A DNA stretch of 64,000 nt from Undibacterium sp. KW1 (lineage in GTDB: Bacteria; Pseudomonadota; Gammaproteobacteria; Burkholderiales; Burkholderiaceae_D): positions 1,178,001-1,242,000 of the forward strand of contig NZ_AP018439.1 in assembly GCF_009937955.1 (NCBI RefSeq). The letters are read 5' to 3'. Made by a program: the position numbers and the translations under genes. Below the pieces are notes generated by a model. It had not been told where the DNA came from. It was given only the letters and a program-made list of their open reading frames with translations, and did no database searches. Position 1 is the stretch's first letter, and every line of letters starts with the position of its first letter. Positions 54,307 through 63,711 of the stretch are shown one piece after another.

Positions 54307-54672
54307 TATATGACTCCTTAAATATCTAAGTAATTTGCGAAGTGGGGGGGCGGTGTTCGCAATGGAATTTTTTGCAGCACCAGTAAAAATATTGAAATCA
54401 ATATTAATACCGCATTTGCGGTACTTTTTTCAAATATTACTTTTCATTGAGGCATCCTGCCATAGAAAAGTTGCTATATCAATATTTGTTAGAGGATTTT
54501 ATTTTGCGTTACACAATTAAAGTGCTTGACTGTGCGGATGCTCGTGGTAGCCGCGTAAATTGATATCAAAATGATTTAAATAGATTTTAATAAGAGAAAC
54601 AAAAAAAACCGCTCAAGCACAAGGCTAAAAGCGGGTTCTTTGCATCTGGCAGATCGCTCTGCAAGAAAATTC
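54307..54672. other. AT-rich gene-free interval upstream of the caspase-Hsp70 module
   Basis: Interval of 366 bases. It contains the promoter of the Pepco/caspase-Hsp70 operon and, nearer the tRNA, the tRNA terminator (54601-54635). No integrase, repeat of the tRNA end or other gene was found. Confidence 0.45.
54601..54635 (-). terminator. Terminator of the tRNA-Met transcript
   Basis: Read on the minus strand, stem CCGCT / AGCGG is followed by a run of eight T (plus strand A at 54601-54608). It lies just downstream of tRNA-Met and insulates the caspase-Hsp70 operon from it. Confidence 0.75.
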
Positions 54673-54749
54673 TGGTGGTGATAGGTGGACTTGAACCACC
54701 GACCCCAGCATTATGAGTGCTGTGCTCTAACCAGCTGAGCTATATCACC
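54673..54749 (-). tRNA. tRNA-Met (CAT), elongator type
   Basis: Seventy-seven bases with a complete cloverleaf. Acceptor stem GGTGATA / TATCACC, D arm GCTCAGCTGGTTAGAGC, anticodon arm CAGCA-CTCATAA-TGCTG with anticodon CAT, T arm GGTGGTTCAAGTCCACC, discriminator A and encoded CCA. The anticodon arm and variable loop (GGGTC) follow the elongator tRNA-Met pattern. A tRNA-Ile2 with a lysidine-modified CAT is a less likely alternative. Confidence 0.95.
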
Positions 54750-54940
54750 AAGAAGCCTGCGATTATGTCAGTTTGGCTTTTGGCTGTCAATATGCAAAAC
54801 CAGATTTTGATGAAAATGGCGGCTATTTTTGCTTAAAAAGCAAAGCATTTCTGGTTTTGTGTCTGAATTACGCTGCGTATTGTTAAAAATGAGGTTCGTA
54901 CTGAGGTTCCCAGCAAAGCTCGTAGTGAGCTTGGTGGGGT

Positions 54941-55887
54941 TCACTCTGGGATTGCTAGTGCCTGCCTGACGCTGTCCATGATTTGTGCCTGTGCATCGGC
55001 TGCCAGGCAGTCAATAATGATGCGGTTTGGCATGGATCTTAGCCAGGTGACCTGGCGTTTGGCGAGCTGGCGGGTGGCGATGATGCCTAGTTCGCGCATT
55101 TCTGGCAGGGTGGTTATACCATCGAGATAATCCCAGGCCTGGCGGTAGCCTACGCAGCGTATGGATGGCAGGTTGGCGTGCAGGTCTGGTCTTTGTTTTA
55201 GGGCTTTGACTTCATCGATAAAGCCTTGCTGTAGCATGGTGTCAAAGCGCAGGGCGATGCGCTCGTGGAGTACGCTGCGGTCTGACGGTTCCAGCGAGAT
55301 TGCGTGCATGTCAAAGGGGGGGCGGCGCGTTCCTGTTTGGCCAGCAGGGCGGACATGGGCTGGCCGGTGATGGCGATGATTTCGAGGGCGCGTTGTATGC
55401 GTTGGCTGTCTTGTGGTTTGAGCCTTGCTGCGGTTTCGGGGTCGAGCGTTGCCAGTCTGGCGTGCAGGCCGGGTACGCCTATGCGGGCGGCCTCTGCATC
55501 GAGTTCTGCGCGTATGGCGGGGTCTGCGCCGGGCAGGTCGTCCAGGCCATCCATCAGGGCTTTGAAATACATCATGGTGCCGCCTACCAGCAGGGGCAGC
55601 TTGCCCCTGGCTTGTATCTCGCTGACCAGTCTTTGCGTGTCCTTGCGAAACTGCGCTACCGAGTAGGATTCTGCCGGGTCGATGATGTCGATGAGGTGGT
55701 GGGGTACGGCGGCCAGTTCTGCTGCATTGGGTTTGGCCGTGCCTATGTTCATGTCGCGATAGACCAGGGCAGAATCGACGGAAATGATTTCTGCCGGGTA
55801 GTGGCGCGCAATTTCCAGCGCAGCGGCGGTTTTGCCTGAGGCGGTAGGCCCCATGATGGCGATGATTTTTTGTACTGACATATTCAT
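54941..55887 (-). pseudogene. miaA: MiaA tRNA dimethylallyltransferase, one frameshift
   Basis: About 315 residues when repaired. The P-loop [20 protein letters not shown] is intact, followed by [33 protein letters not shown] and [10 protein letters not shown]. The frame breaks at seven G on the plus strand (55316-55322); one more base joins ERAAPP to [13 protein letters not shown] and the second half ([45 protein letters not shown]) continues normally. MiaA adds the isopentenyl group to A37 of tRNAs reading UNN codons and is rarely lost in free-living proteobacteria, so an error in the homopolymer is likely. Its start overlaps the upstream exporter stop. Confidence 0.9.
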
Positions 55888-57173
55888 ACAGGTTGTTCTG
55901 CCGGGATCAGTGCTGGTAAGACGCGGGCGGCGATAAAAATGAGGCTGCCCATGCTGCAGGCGATGATGGCGAGCGGATACACCGTGCCATTATGCGTGGC
56001 ACCAACGATGCTGCCGACGATAAAGGCGACCAGCATATACAGCGCACCCATGAGGCCAGCGGCAGTGCCCGCTTGTTGCGGGAAGGGCGATACAGAATTG
56101 GATTGCGAAATAGGAAAGTTGATGCCATGCGCACCCATGGTCATGAACATGATGGGCGGTATCATGGTCCAGTGCTGCACACCTGCCAGTGTCATTGCCA
56201 GAAAGGTCGCACCAGCAGCGAGAGACAGGCTGCTGCCCATGCGCATGGTGATTTTGGTGCCAAAGCGTGCATGCAGGTGGCGGCAGACTACGGTGCCACT
56301 GAGGTAGCCGGATACACCAAAGGCAAAACAATATCCAAACCAGGCGGTTGGCAAAAGCAGCACCTTGATCAGTACAAAGGATGCGCCAGAGATGAATACA
56401 AAGATGGAACCATAAGACAGCGCACCCGGTAAGGCATATACCCAGAACACAGGCGCACCCAGCACGATGCGGTAATTGCGCAGCAAGCCGCTGACATTGG
56501 TGGCCTTGGCATCTTTATACAGATTGGTTTCTGGCAGGCGCAAGATGACCATGATGAGCAAGGCTGCTGCCAGCAGGGCATGCACAAAAAACGCTGCGCG
56601 CCAGCCCAGATTGACTTGCAAAAATGAACCCAGGATAGGCCCCAGCAAAGGCGCGGCAGATACCCAACTGCTGGCCTTGGAAATGACCTTGATGCTGTCT
56701 TGCGGATCATAAGCATCGCGCACGATGGCACGCGCAATGATGACGGCAGAGCAGCAGCCCAGCGCCTGCAAAAAGCGCGCAATGATGAGCATGCCCATGC
56801 TTTGCGATGCGCCACACAAGAGGCTGGCGAGCAGGTAGAGACTCAGCCCCGTTATTACCACAGGGCGACGGCCAAAGCGGTCAGACAAAGGGCCTATGAT
56901 TAACTGTGCGCCACCAAAGCCAGCGACAAAGATGGACAGCGTCAGTTGTACTGTTGAGGCAGGCACATCAAACACTGCCGCCAGGCTGGGCAGCGATGCC
57001 AGGTACAGGTCAGTGCTTAAGGGTTGCAGCATCAAAAATGCGGCAATCAAAAAGAACAGGGGCGCTGTCGAGAACTGGGTGATGGCCTGGGCTGGCTGGT
57101 TCCCGGTTGCTTTGGATGTCTGCACGGTATTTGCCACCTCACTGACCACGCAAGAACATCTTGTCGAGATCAT
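55884..57173 (-). CDS. Bcr/CflA-family multidrug exporter
   Basis: Major facilitator protein of about 415-429 residues with twelve helices. It shows the Bcr/CflA pattern [20 protein letters not shown] in helix 1, [20 protein letters not shown] after helix 2 and [20 protein letters not shown]. It exports drugs or small metabolites with protons. The start is uncertain: the ATG at 57173 lies inside the 3' end of mutL, while in-frame GTG codons at about 57137 and 57125 lie just after its stop. It overlaps miaA by four bases, giving a mutL-exporter-miaA operon. Confidence 0.88.
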   Translation of the reverse strand: MISTRCSCVVSEVANTVQTSKATGNQPAQAITQFSTAPLFFLIAAFLMLQPLSTDLYLASLPSLAAVFDVPASTVQLTLSIFVAGFGGAQLIIGPLSDRFGRRPVVITGLSLYLLASLLCGASQSMGMLIIARFLQALGCCSAVIIARAIVRDAYDPQDSIKVISKASSWVSAAPLLGPILGSFLQVNLGWRAAFFVHALLAAALLIMVILRLPETNLYKDAKATNVSGLLRNYRIVLGAPVFWVYALPGALSYGSIFVFISGASFVLIKVLLLPTAWFGYCFAFGVSGYLSGTVVCRHLHARFGTKITMRMGSSLSLAAGATFLAMTLAGVQHWTMIPPIMFMTMGAHGINFPISQSNSVSPFPQQAGTAAGLMGALYMLVAFIVGSIVGATHNGTVYPLAIIACSMGSLIFIAARVLPALIPAEQPV

Positions 57174-59091
57174 TCAAACCCAGTTGCACCCAGGTCGGGC
57201 GGCCATGGTTACACTGATCTGAGCGTTCTGTATGTTCCATCTGGCGCAGCAGGGCATTCATTTCTGGTACAGTCAGGCTGCGGTTGGCACGCACGGCGGT
57301 GTGGCAGGCCAGGGTGCCGAGCAATTCATTACGCCTGTCTATCAACACGCGGGAGCCACCAAATTCACGCACTTCACGCAAGACATCGCGTGCCAGTGAC
57401 TGGGCATCGGCATTCTTCAAAAGCGCTGGCACTGCGCGCACAGCCAGCGTGGTCGGCGAGATGGCGGCCATGTCAAAGCCCAGCGCTTTGAGTGTGTCCT
57501 GGTGTTCTTCTACCGTGCCAACTTCAACTGCATCGGCAAAGAAGGTGATGGGGATCAGCATGGGTTGCACCGGCATGCTGTTTTCATCCAGGGCGTTTTT
57601 TAATTGTTCGTAGAGTATGCGTTCATGGGCGGCATGCATATCGACCAATACCAGGCCCTTGCTGTTTTGTGCCAGCACATACACGCCATGTAACTGGGCG
57701 AGGGCGAAGCCTAATGGGTAGTCGTCATCTGGCAGGCTGTTGGCAACCTGGTTGGCGGGGGCATAGCTGGCACCGGCCTCGTTGATGCCAGCACCGTTAG
57801 CACTGGGGCGGAAGAAGGCGCCATAGCTTTCCATGCGTTGGGTGACGCCGCCATTAGGCTGTGGGCGGTAGGGGTTTTGGTAGGCATTGCCGTAGCCGCT
57901 GCCGCTACTTGCGCCACCTCCACCACCAGCATAGGGGGATGGGTTGGCAAACTGCGATGCAAAGGTGGTTTGCTCGCCGGCTATCCAAGGCGTACCTCCA
58001 TTTGCAGGTGTAGCTATGCCAGAGCCAGCAGACATGGGGCCGGGTACAGTCCCAAATGCCGTCGCCGATGTTTGCGCCAAGGCGCGGCTGACTGCATGGA
58101 AGACAAACTGATGCACAGAGCGGCTATCGCGGAAGCGTACTTCTATCTTCGATGGGTGCACGTTCACATCGACCAGCGCGGGGTCCAGATCCAACCCCAG
58201 TACATAGGATGGATAACGGTCACCATGCAATACATCCTGATAGGCAGCGCGCACGGCATGCGTCAGCAATTTGTCGCGTACGAAGCGACCATTGACGTAA
58301 AAGAACTGCGCATCGGCGCGGGCCTTGGATGCGGTGGGCAGGCCGACAAAGCCGTGTATGCGCAAGGGGCCTGCGCTTTCATCGAGTGACAGGCGGGCGT
58401 TCGAGAATGCTTCGCCCAGTATCTGCGCGCTGCGTTTGTCGATGGCGCTGACGTTCCAGTGATCGACGGCCTTGCCATTGTGGCTCAGTGAAAACGAGAC
58501 ATCGGGTCTGGCCAGGGCAATACGGCGCACGATCTCGGCGCAGTGGCCAAATTCTGTCTGCTCAGACTTTAAAAACTTGCGCCTGGCCGGAGTGTTGTAA
58601 TACAGGTCTTGCACATCTACCGTCGTGCCTTGTGCGCCGGATGCGGGTGAGACCTTGCCGTTTTCTATCTGCCAGGCATGGGGGGCATCTGCGGTGCGGG
58701 TGGTCAGCGTCAGCAGCGATACCGAGGCGATGGAGGCTAAAGCCTCACCGCGAAAACCCAGGGTGGCGACATTTTCAAGCTCGTCAAGGCTGGCGATCTT
58801 GGAGGTGGCATGGCGGGCTACGGCCAGTGTCAACTGGTCTGGCGGTATGCCGCGGCCATTGTCGGTGATGGCAATGCGCTTGACGCCGCCTTCTTCCAGG
58901 CGGATGACAACATTGCTGGCACCGGCATCGAGGGCGTTTTCCAGCACTTCCTTGACGACGGCAGAAGGCCGTTCCACGACTTCGCCAGCGGCGATCTGTG
59001 AGATCAGGTTGTCGGGCAGTGCTTGTATGGGGCGATGGGTAGCAGGGTTCGAATTCATGCCATGATTATACCCGTCAGGCGTCTCAGACAT
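57139..59091 (-). CDS. mutL: DNA mismatch repair protein MutL
   Basis: Protein of 650 residues. The GHKL ATPase N-domain has EVLENALDAGASNVVI, DNGRGIPP and GFRGEALASI. A low-complexity Gly/Ser/Asn linker (about 350-450) joins the C-terminal domain. That domain has the endonuclease metal motif DMHAAHERILYE (DxHAxxExxxxE type), ACHTAVRANRSL and CNHGRPTWV, so this MutL probably nicks DNA itself, as in bacteria without MutH. It works with MutS in post-replicative repair. An internal ATG at 59058 is an alternative start. First gene of mutL-exporter-miaA. Confidence 0.95.
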   Translation of the reverse strand: MSETPDGYNHGMNSNPATHRPIQALPDNLISQIAAGEVVERPSAVVKEVLENALDAGASNVVIRLEEGGVKRIAITDNGRGIPPDQLTLAVARHATSKIASLDELENVATLGFRGEALASIASVSLLTLTTRTADAPHAWQIENGKVSPASGAQGTTVDVQDLYYNTPARRKFLKSEQTEFGHCAEIVRRIALARPDVSFSLSHNGKAVDHWNVSAIDKRSAQILGEAFSNARLSLDESAGPLRIHGFVGLPTASKARADAQFFYVNGRFVRDKLLTHAVRAAYQDVLHGDRYPSYVLGLDLDPALVDVNVHPSKIEVRFRDSRSVHQFVFHAVSRALAQTSATAFGTVPGPMSAGSGIATPANGGTPWIAGEQTTFASQFANPSPYAGGGGGASSGSGYGNAYQNPYRPQPNGGVTQRMESYGAFFRPSANGAGINEAGASYAPANQVANSLPDDDYPLGFALAQLHGVYVLAQNSKGLVLVDMHAAHERILYEQLKNALDENSMPVQPMLIPITFFADAVEVGTVEEHQDTLKALGFDMAAISPTTLAVRAVPALLKNADAQSLARDVLREVREFGGSRVLIDRRNELLGTLACHTAVRANRSLTVPEMNALLRQMEHTERSDQCNHGRPTWVQLGLNDLDKMFLRGQ

Positions 59092-59152
59092 TGCCGTCTG
59101 GTGTATGATTGCGGCGGCTTTATGTACAGACTATCTAGACCCTGGGACAATA

Positions 59153-59806
59153 ATGGATTTTATGCAACTCCTCGACGTGATCTTGCATGTCGATAAAATG
59201 CTGGGCACTTTCGTTACGCAGTATGGCGCACTGGTGTATGTCATTTTGTTTGCCATCGTATTTTGTGAAACGGCTTTTGTTGTTTTCCCTTTCCTGCCAG
59301 GGGATTCGCTGTTGTTCATAGCCGGTGCGCTGTGCGCCGCACCCGATGCCCCCATCAATGTCTGGGTGCTGATCGCCTTGCTGGTGATTGCCTCCATCAC
59401 TGGTAACTCCATCAATTACTGGATAGGCAGCCTGCTGGGGCACAAGGTCATGGAAAAAGATTTCCGCTGGATAGACCGCAATGCCTTGATGAAAACGCAC
59501 ATGTTTTATGAAAAGCATGGCGGCAAGACGGTGGTGCTGGCACGTTTTATCCCTCTGGTACGTACCTTTGCGCCTTTTGTGGCTGGTTTTTCCGAGATGA
59601 CGCACAAGACTTTCCAGCTCTACAATGTACTGGGTGCCTTGTTGTGGGTGTTTAGTGTGGTGCTTGCGGGTTATTATTTTGGTAATATCCCTATTCTGCG
59701 TGACCATTTGAATACGGTAGTCCTGGTTGGCGTTGGTGCTGCAGTCATCCCGGTCGTGCTGGGTGGCCTGTGGCGACTCTTCAGGGGCAAACGCAAACCT
59801 TCTTGA
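59153..59806 (+). CDS. DedA-family membrane protein
   Basis: Protein of 217 residues. DedA features are ETAFVVFPFLPGDSLLFIAG, the re-entrant NSINYWIGSLLG and the conserved KHGGKTVVLARFIPLVRTFA followed by PFVAGFSEM. DedA proteins are proton-dependent flippases or transporters needed for membrane homeostasis (undecaprenyl phosphate or phospholipid). Start ATG at 59153; upstream in-frame codons are not conserved. Divergent from mutL. Confidence 0.92.
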   Translation: MDFMQLLDVILHVDKMLGTFVTQYGALVYVILFAIVFCETAFVVFPFLPGDSLLFIAGALCAAPDAPINVWVLIALLVIASITGNSINYWIGSLLGHKVMEKDFRWIDRNALMKTHMFYEKHGGKTVVLARFIPLVRTFAPFVAGFSEMTHKTFQLYNVLGALLWVFSVVLAGYYFGNIPILRDHLNTVVLVGVGAAVIPVVLGGLWRLFRGKRKPS

Positions 59807-59821
59807 AAGCGGGTTCTTATC

Positions 59822-60154
59822 TTGAAGCCCCGGCAGACTTCATCCACGGTTATCTGGTTGCAAGCCAGTGCACCAGCCAAGCCTGCCCTGGGTCAGTCTT
59901 GCAATGGTTGTGGGGTGTGCTGCGCGGCTGAGCCTTGCCCGGTGGCGCGGGTGTTCTTATTGCAATTTCGTGGCAGTTGCCAGGCGCTGGAGTGGCATGC
60001 GGATGTGCAGCAATATCGCTGCGGGATGTTAGTGCAGCCTGCGAATTATGTGCGTTTGTTGCCGATTTCGTGGCAGAGCTGGTTTGCGAGACGGGTAAAA
60101 CGCTGGATAGCGGCGGGTACGGCTTGTGATTCGGATGCGAGTGTGGGCGGGTAA
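59822..60154 (+). CDS. Small cysteine-rich protein (CxxCxxCC motif)
   Basis: Protein of 110 residues starting at TTG 59822. The cluster SCNGCGVCCAAEPCPVARVF plus later Cys in GSCQALEW and YRCGML forms a likely zinc- or iron-binding site, similar to the YkgJ-type CxxCxxCC proteins though shorter. A hydrophobic-aromatic end follows (ISWQSWFARRVKRWIA). It sits 15 bases after dedA, so probably is read through. Function unknown. Confidence 0.65.
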   Translation: MKPRQTSSTVIWLQASAPAKPALGQSCNGCGVCCAAEPCPVARVFLLQFRGSCQALEWHADVQQYRCGMLVQPANYVRLLPISWQSWFARRVKRWIAAGTACDSDASVGG

Positions 60155-60184
60155 TATTATTGGTTGGGCCATGTTGTTGGACTA

Positions 60185-60310
60185 CGGATTGTAGGTTGGG
60201 CTACGGGGTATCAGCCCAACACTCGGCTTCCACAAACGCATACGTTATTTAATCGCCCAGTGCTGGGCTGGTGAAGCGTAGCCCAAGCTACGAATCCGGC
60301 CCAACCTACG
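60185..60310. repeat. Inverted repeat with GTAGGTTGGGC ends
   Basis: Left end TTGTAGGTTGGGCTACGGG and right end GGCCCAACCTACGC are complementary; inner pairs AGCCCAACA / TGCTGGGCT and GGGCTACG / CGTAGCCC also fold. Elements with these ends are widespread in proteobacterial intergenic DNA. It lies between the Cys-rich gene and a convergent gene. Confidence 0.7.
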
Positions 60311-60332
60311 CACTATCCAAGCTCTTCACTCC

Positions 60333-60992
60333 CTACCTGAATATAACAGGCAATATACTCGCACAAAACAATGCCGCTGCAACATTGCCAGCGACCAGCC
60401 TGGCTGGTGCCTGTAAATCCGGTTTCAAATCATTGGCATTCAATTTTTCTTGGAGGGCCCTGGCTATCCTGTCTGCAGTTTCTTCACGGCTTTCTGAGCC
60501 TGCGGCGGGATTGTTTTCCAATACCCGGCTTATCACAGAAATAAAATCAAACTTTTGCAGCAGAGTGCCAAACACCATTTTGTTGACGGTGGATTGCTCG
60601 CTCATCTTATTGAGTTGCGCGCTAATTTTTTCATGGATGACGGCGCTGGTGCTGCCAGCGGAGTGGGCCTTGTCCAGCAGTTGTGGGTAGTTGTCAGTCA
60701 GTTTGCTGACGACAAACTGGCTCAGGTCAGAGCCATGGCGCTCTGCCAAAAAGTGCAGGGCTGCGGCTATGCCCTGTTTTTTACCCATCAAAAAATACAA
60801 AATGGGTGCCAGCAAGGTCACTACGCACAGCACAAGCAGAGGCAGGCCACTGTGACCCCTGCCAGCCCAGCTGGTAAAAAACAGCAATAAAACCAGGTTC
60901 AGGAACACTCCGAATGCTGTGTAGCCTATGAGGCGGGAAGTGATTTTTACGCCAGCCAGGGCGCTTACATTCAAGATGGTTTTGATTGCCAT
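60333..60992 (-). CDS. Hypothetical membrane-associated protein
   Basis: Protein of 219 residues. Two hydrophobic helices near the N-terminus (LIGYTAFGVFLNLVLLLFFT and LPLLVLCVVTLLAPILYFLM) precede a long soluble helical part (AALHFLAERHGSDLSQFVVS ... ETADRIARALQEKLNANDL) and a final hydrophobic segment (LVAGNVAAALFCASILPVIF). I do not recognise the family. Start at 60992 (MAIKTIL) is favoured over 61034. Stands between a repeat element and the LysE gene. Confidence 0.65.
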   Translation of the reverse strand: MAIKTILNVSALAGVKITSRLIGYTAFGVFLNLVLLLFFTSWAGRGHSGLPLLVLCVVTLLAPILYFLMGKKQGIAAALHFLAERHGSDLSQFVVSKLTDNYPQLLDKAHSAGSTSAVIHEKISAQLNKMSEQSTVNKMVFGTLLQKFDFISVISRVLENNPAAGSESREETADRIARALQEKLNANDLKPDLQAPARLVAGNVAAALFCASILPVIFR

Positions 60993-61097
60993 AGGGGCGG
61001 ATATTTCCTGTAAGAGGGCGAGAATTGCCCTCATTGGTTAGTCTATGGCGGTAAATCATAGCATACAGATAACAGTACCCCCTGAAATGCTTTGCCA

Positions 61098-61721
61098 CTA
61101 GCGTGTCATCAGCAATAAACGCACGGCCAGCAGGGACAATACCGCAGCCAGTATGCGCGCCTGCAATTTGGCGACTTTGGCATGGCGCATCAGGGTCTGG
61201 CGTATCACATGGCCAAAACTGCTTAGCAGGGTATGAAAGACAGTGCTGATGATGGTCAGTGTCAAACCCAGTAGCAATAATTGCTGCGTGACCATCCCTG
61301 CTTGTGCGTCGACAAATTGTGGCAAGAACACCATGAAGAATAACAAGGCCTTGGGATTGAGCAGGCTGTTCAGGCAAGACCGGGCAAAAACTGTGCGTAA
61401 CGCTACTGCCTGAGGCATAGCTGGTATTGTTGAAGCCGGATTACGCAGTGACTTGTAAGCCATCCACAGCAAATACATTGCGCCCGCATAGCGTATCAAG
61501 TCAAACGATGGTGGCCATGCTGTGATGATGGCGGTGATGCCGCAGGCAGTCAGCAGCGTCAGGAGGATGTCAGCTGCACCTATACCCAATGCGGCAGCAG
61601 CGCCGCCACGTACACCGTATTGCATCCCGCAAGTCATGACAAAGGCCATGTTAGGGCCGGGTGAGCATAGCAAGAGCAAAACTGCAATGCTGAAGGTGGC
61701 GAGAGTACTCAGGCTGATCAT
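61098..61721 (-). CDS. LysE/RhtB-family amino-acid exporter
   Basis: Membrane protein of 207 residues with six helices. LysE-family marks are LLLCSPGPNMAFVMTCGMQY near the start, MYLLWMAYKSLRN and FARSCLNSLLNPKALLFFMV. It exports amino acids or related metabolites. It is divergent from the MocR-like regulator at 61809 with 87 bases between, which suggests that this regulator controls it. Confidence 0.9.
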   Translation of the reverse strand: MISLSTLATFSIAVLLLLCSPGPNMAFVMTCGMQYGVRGGAAAALGIGAADILLTLLTACGITAIITAWPPSFDLIRYAGAMYLLWMAYKSLRNPASTIPAMPQAVALRTVFARSCLNSLLNPKALLFFMVFLPQFVDAQAGMVTQQLLLLGLTLTIISTVFHTLLSSFGHVIRQTLMRHAKVAKLQARILAAVLSLLAVRLLLMTR

Positions 61722-61808
61722 GGTGGCTTCTTGGTGATTGCTGAAAAGATGCAGGCAGTGTAGTCTCTTGATCTGATACAGTAAAAAAATTGTTCTAGAT
61801 ACTATCTT

Positions 61809-63134
61809 ATGGCTTTCGCCCGTTATAAATCCATCGTTGATGATTATGCTGCCCGCATTCGCAGTGGCAAATTACGTCCCGGCGCGCAGTTACCAACCCT
61901 GCGCAAACTCATGCAGGAACATGGTATTGCGCTGGCGACAGCTTCACGCGTTTATACAGAACTGGAAGCGCATGGCCTGGTAGCTTGCGAGATGGGGCGC
62001 GGGACTTTCGTACGCGACACCAGCTTGCCGCGTCGCCTGGGGCTGGAACAGCAGACTTTGCAAGCTGGTGCGGTAGATTTGATTTTCAATTATCCCTGTC
62101 TGCCAGGCCAGGATGAAATGCTGCGCGAAGGCTTGCGTGCAATCGCCAGCTCGGGTGACCTGGATGCCTTGCTGCATGCAGCGCCACAAGGTGGCCGTCC
62201 GCATGAGCGGCAAATCATTGCCCGGCATCTGCGCAATCGTGGTTTGCGTTTGCCTGCTGAGCAGGTACTGATCGTCAATGGCGCACAGCAGGCGCTGGCG
62301 GTGACAGTGCAGGCTTTGCTGGCACCGGGCGATATCCTGGTCATGGATGCGCTGACTTTCCCCGGCATGAAAACCCTGGCGCAATCAGCACGGCTGGACG
62401 TGGAAGCCTTGCCACTGGCAGAAGGCAAATTGAATTTGCCAGCGCTGGCGGCGTTGTGCAAACGGCGTCCAGTGCGTGCCGTGTATGTGATGCCCACCAT
62501 GCATAATCCCATGGGCACGGTGATGACAGATGAAGAACGCCAGCAGCTTGCCCAACTGGCGCAAAAGCATCAATTCCTGATCATAGAAGATGGCGCATAT
62601 GCCTTTCTGGCAGAACCTGCACCCAAGCCGGTGTTTACCTATGTGCCTGAACAGACGGTGTATATTTCCGGCCTGTCAAAAAGTGTGGCATCGGGTTTGC
62701 GCATAGGCATGCTGGCTGCGCCGCCAGCGTTGATACCCGCGCTGGAAACAGCGATACGTGTCACCTCAGGTAACACACCGTCTTTGATGATCGCCCTGGC
62801 TTGCCGTTGGATAGAATCTGGTGTTGTCGATGAACTGGAAACAAGAAAGCGCAAGGATGCCAGGCAAAGGCAGAAGCTGGCGCGAGCAGCGCTGCATGCT
62901 TGCATGCTGACAGCGCATCCCTCTTCTTATTATTTGTGGTTGAGTTTGCCTGATACTTTGAGAGCGGAACAAGTCGCCACAGCGTTGGCAGAGCAGGGCA
63001 TTATGGTGGCAACTGCCGATGCTTTTAACGCTGGAATAACTGCGCTGCAGGCTTTGCGGCTGGCGATAGGATCGGTTCCGCTGGATGTACTTGAACAGGC
63101 ACTGACAAAGATAAATGAGGCATGCTGGCCTTAG
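61809..63134 (+). CDS. MocR-like GntR/aminotransferase-domain regulator
   Basis: Protein of 441 residues. An N-terminal GntR-type winged HTH (1-70: YAARIRSGKLRPGAQLPTLR, then GIALATASRVYTELEAHGLV) is fused to a fold-type I aminotransferase domain. The PLP-binding Lys lies in YISGLSKSVASGLRIGML, with the AHNPMGT-type substrate loop MHNPMGTVMT. MocR-like proteins use PLP as a sensor and usually regulate neighbouring transporter or amino-acid genes; the divergent LysE exporter is the natural target. Confidence 0.92.
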   Translation: MAFARYKSIVDDYAARIRSGKLRPGAQLPTLRKLMQEHGIALATASRVYTELEAHGLVACEMGRGTFVRDTSLPRRLGLEQQTLQAGAVDLIFNYPCLPGQDEMLREGLRAIASSGDLDALLHAAPQGGRPHERQIIARHLRNRGLRLPAEQVLIVNGAQQALAVTVQALLAPGDILVMDALTFPGMKTLAQSARLDVEALPLAEGKLNLPALAALCKRRPVRAVYVMPTMHNPMGTVMTDEERQQLAQLAQKHQFLIIEDGAYAFLAEPAPKPVFTYVPEQTVYISGLSKSVASGLRIGMLAAPPALIPALETAIRVTSGNTPSLMIALACRWIESGVVDELETRKRKDARQRQKLARAALHACMLTAHPSSYYLWLSLPDTLRAEQVATALAEQGIMVATADAFNAGITALQALRLAIGSVPLDVLEQALTKINEACWP

Positions 63135-63164
63135 TGAGTTCCAAGCACGTTCGTCATGCGTGAT

Positions 63165-63689
63165 TCAGCGTGCCGGGAACTTCTTCATATCGCTAATTTT
63201 CACTTGCAGACCATGTCCTGTTGGTAAGTCGGTCAGACATTGCGCGACAGTGACATGTTTTTGACTGGCTTTGATTTCACCACAGGACAGGCCCTTAGTG
63301 GTTTCAAAAACCTGCGTCTTGCCAAGATAGTAGGTATTGCAGAAATCGACATCATGCCCGGGTGACATGAATTGGCGCACAACTGCCTTGTCCAGGGTTT
63401 TTATCCGTCCTTTGTAAGTGTCTACACTATGATCATAGTAGGATCGTATGTATTCCACTTCCTTTAGGGGCTGGGCCGTGAACAAGGCAAAGTATTTGGC
63501 CGAGCTGCGGGTTTCTTCCAGTTCTCTTGCAGAATAATCCCCGCCTTTTATCTTTTGTTCTATCAATGGCAGGGCAGAGGAGCAACTGAGAACTTTCATT
63601 TCCACATAAGCGGGAATGTTGGCTATATCTTCGGCCCGGCCAGGTGCAGCAATTGCCAACATCAGCACGGTCAGAATAAGTGATTTCAA
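63165..63689 (-). CDS. Secreted hypothetical protein
   Basis: Protein of 174 residues with a signal peptide (LILTVLMLAIAAPGRA). The mature part has four Cys residues (VLSCSSALP, VDFCNTYYLG, GLSCGEIKA, VAQCLTDLP) that may form disulfides. No family recognised. It follows the amiC-like gene on the same strand by about 20 bases and may be in its operon. Confidence 0.68.
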   Translation of the reverse strand: MKSLILTVLMLAIAAPGRAEDIANIPAYVEMKVLSCSSALPLIEQKIKGGDYSARELEETRSSAKYFALFTAQPLKEVEYIRSYYDHSVDTYKGRIKTLDKAVVRQFMSPGHDVDFCNTYYLGKTQVFETTKGLSCGEIKASQKHVTVAQCLTDLPTGHGLQVKISDMKKFPAR

Positions 63690-63711
63690 TTGTTTTCACC
63701 CATTGATATTC

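Noticed and set aside
54673..54749. tRNA-Ile2 (lysidine-modified CAT)
   Set aside because: The anticodon stem, the GGGTC variable region and the overall pattern match elongator tRNA-Met better.
51487..54760. Prophage or integrative element at tRNA-Met
   Set aside because: No integrase, phage structural gene or repeat of the tRNA 3' end was found at the other side; only composition and tRNA proximity support it, so I reported it as a possible island.
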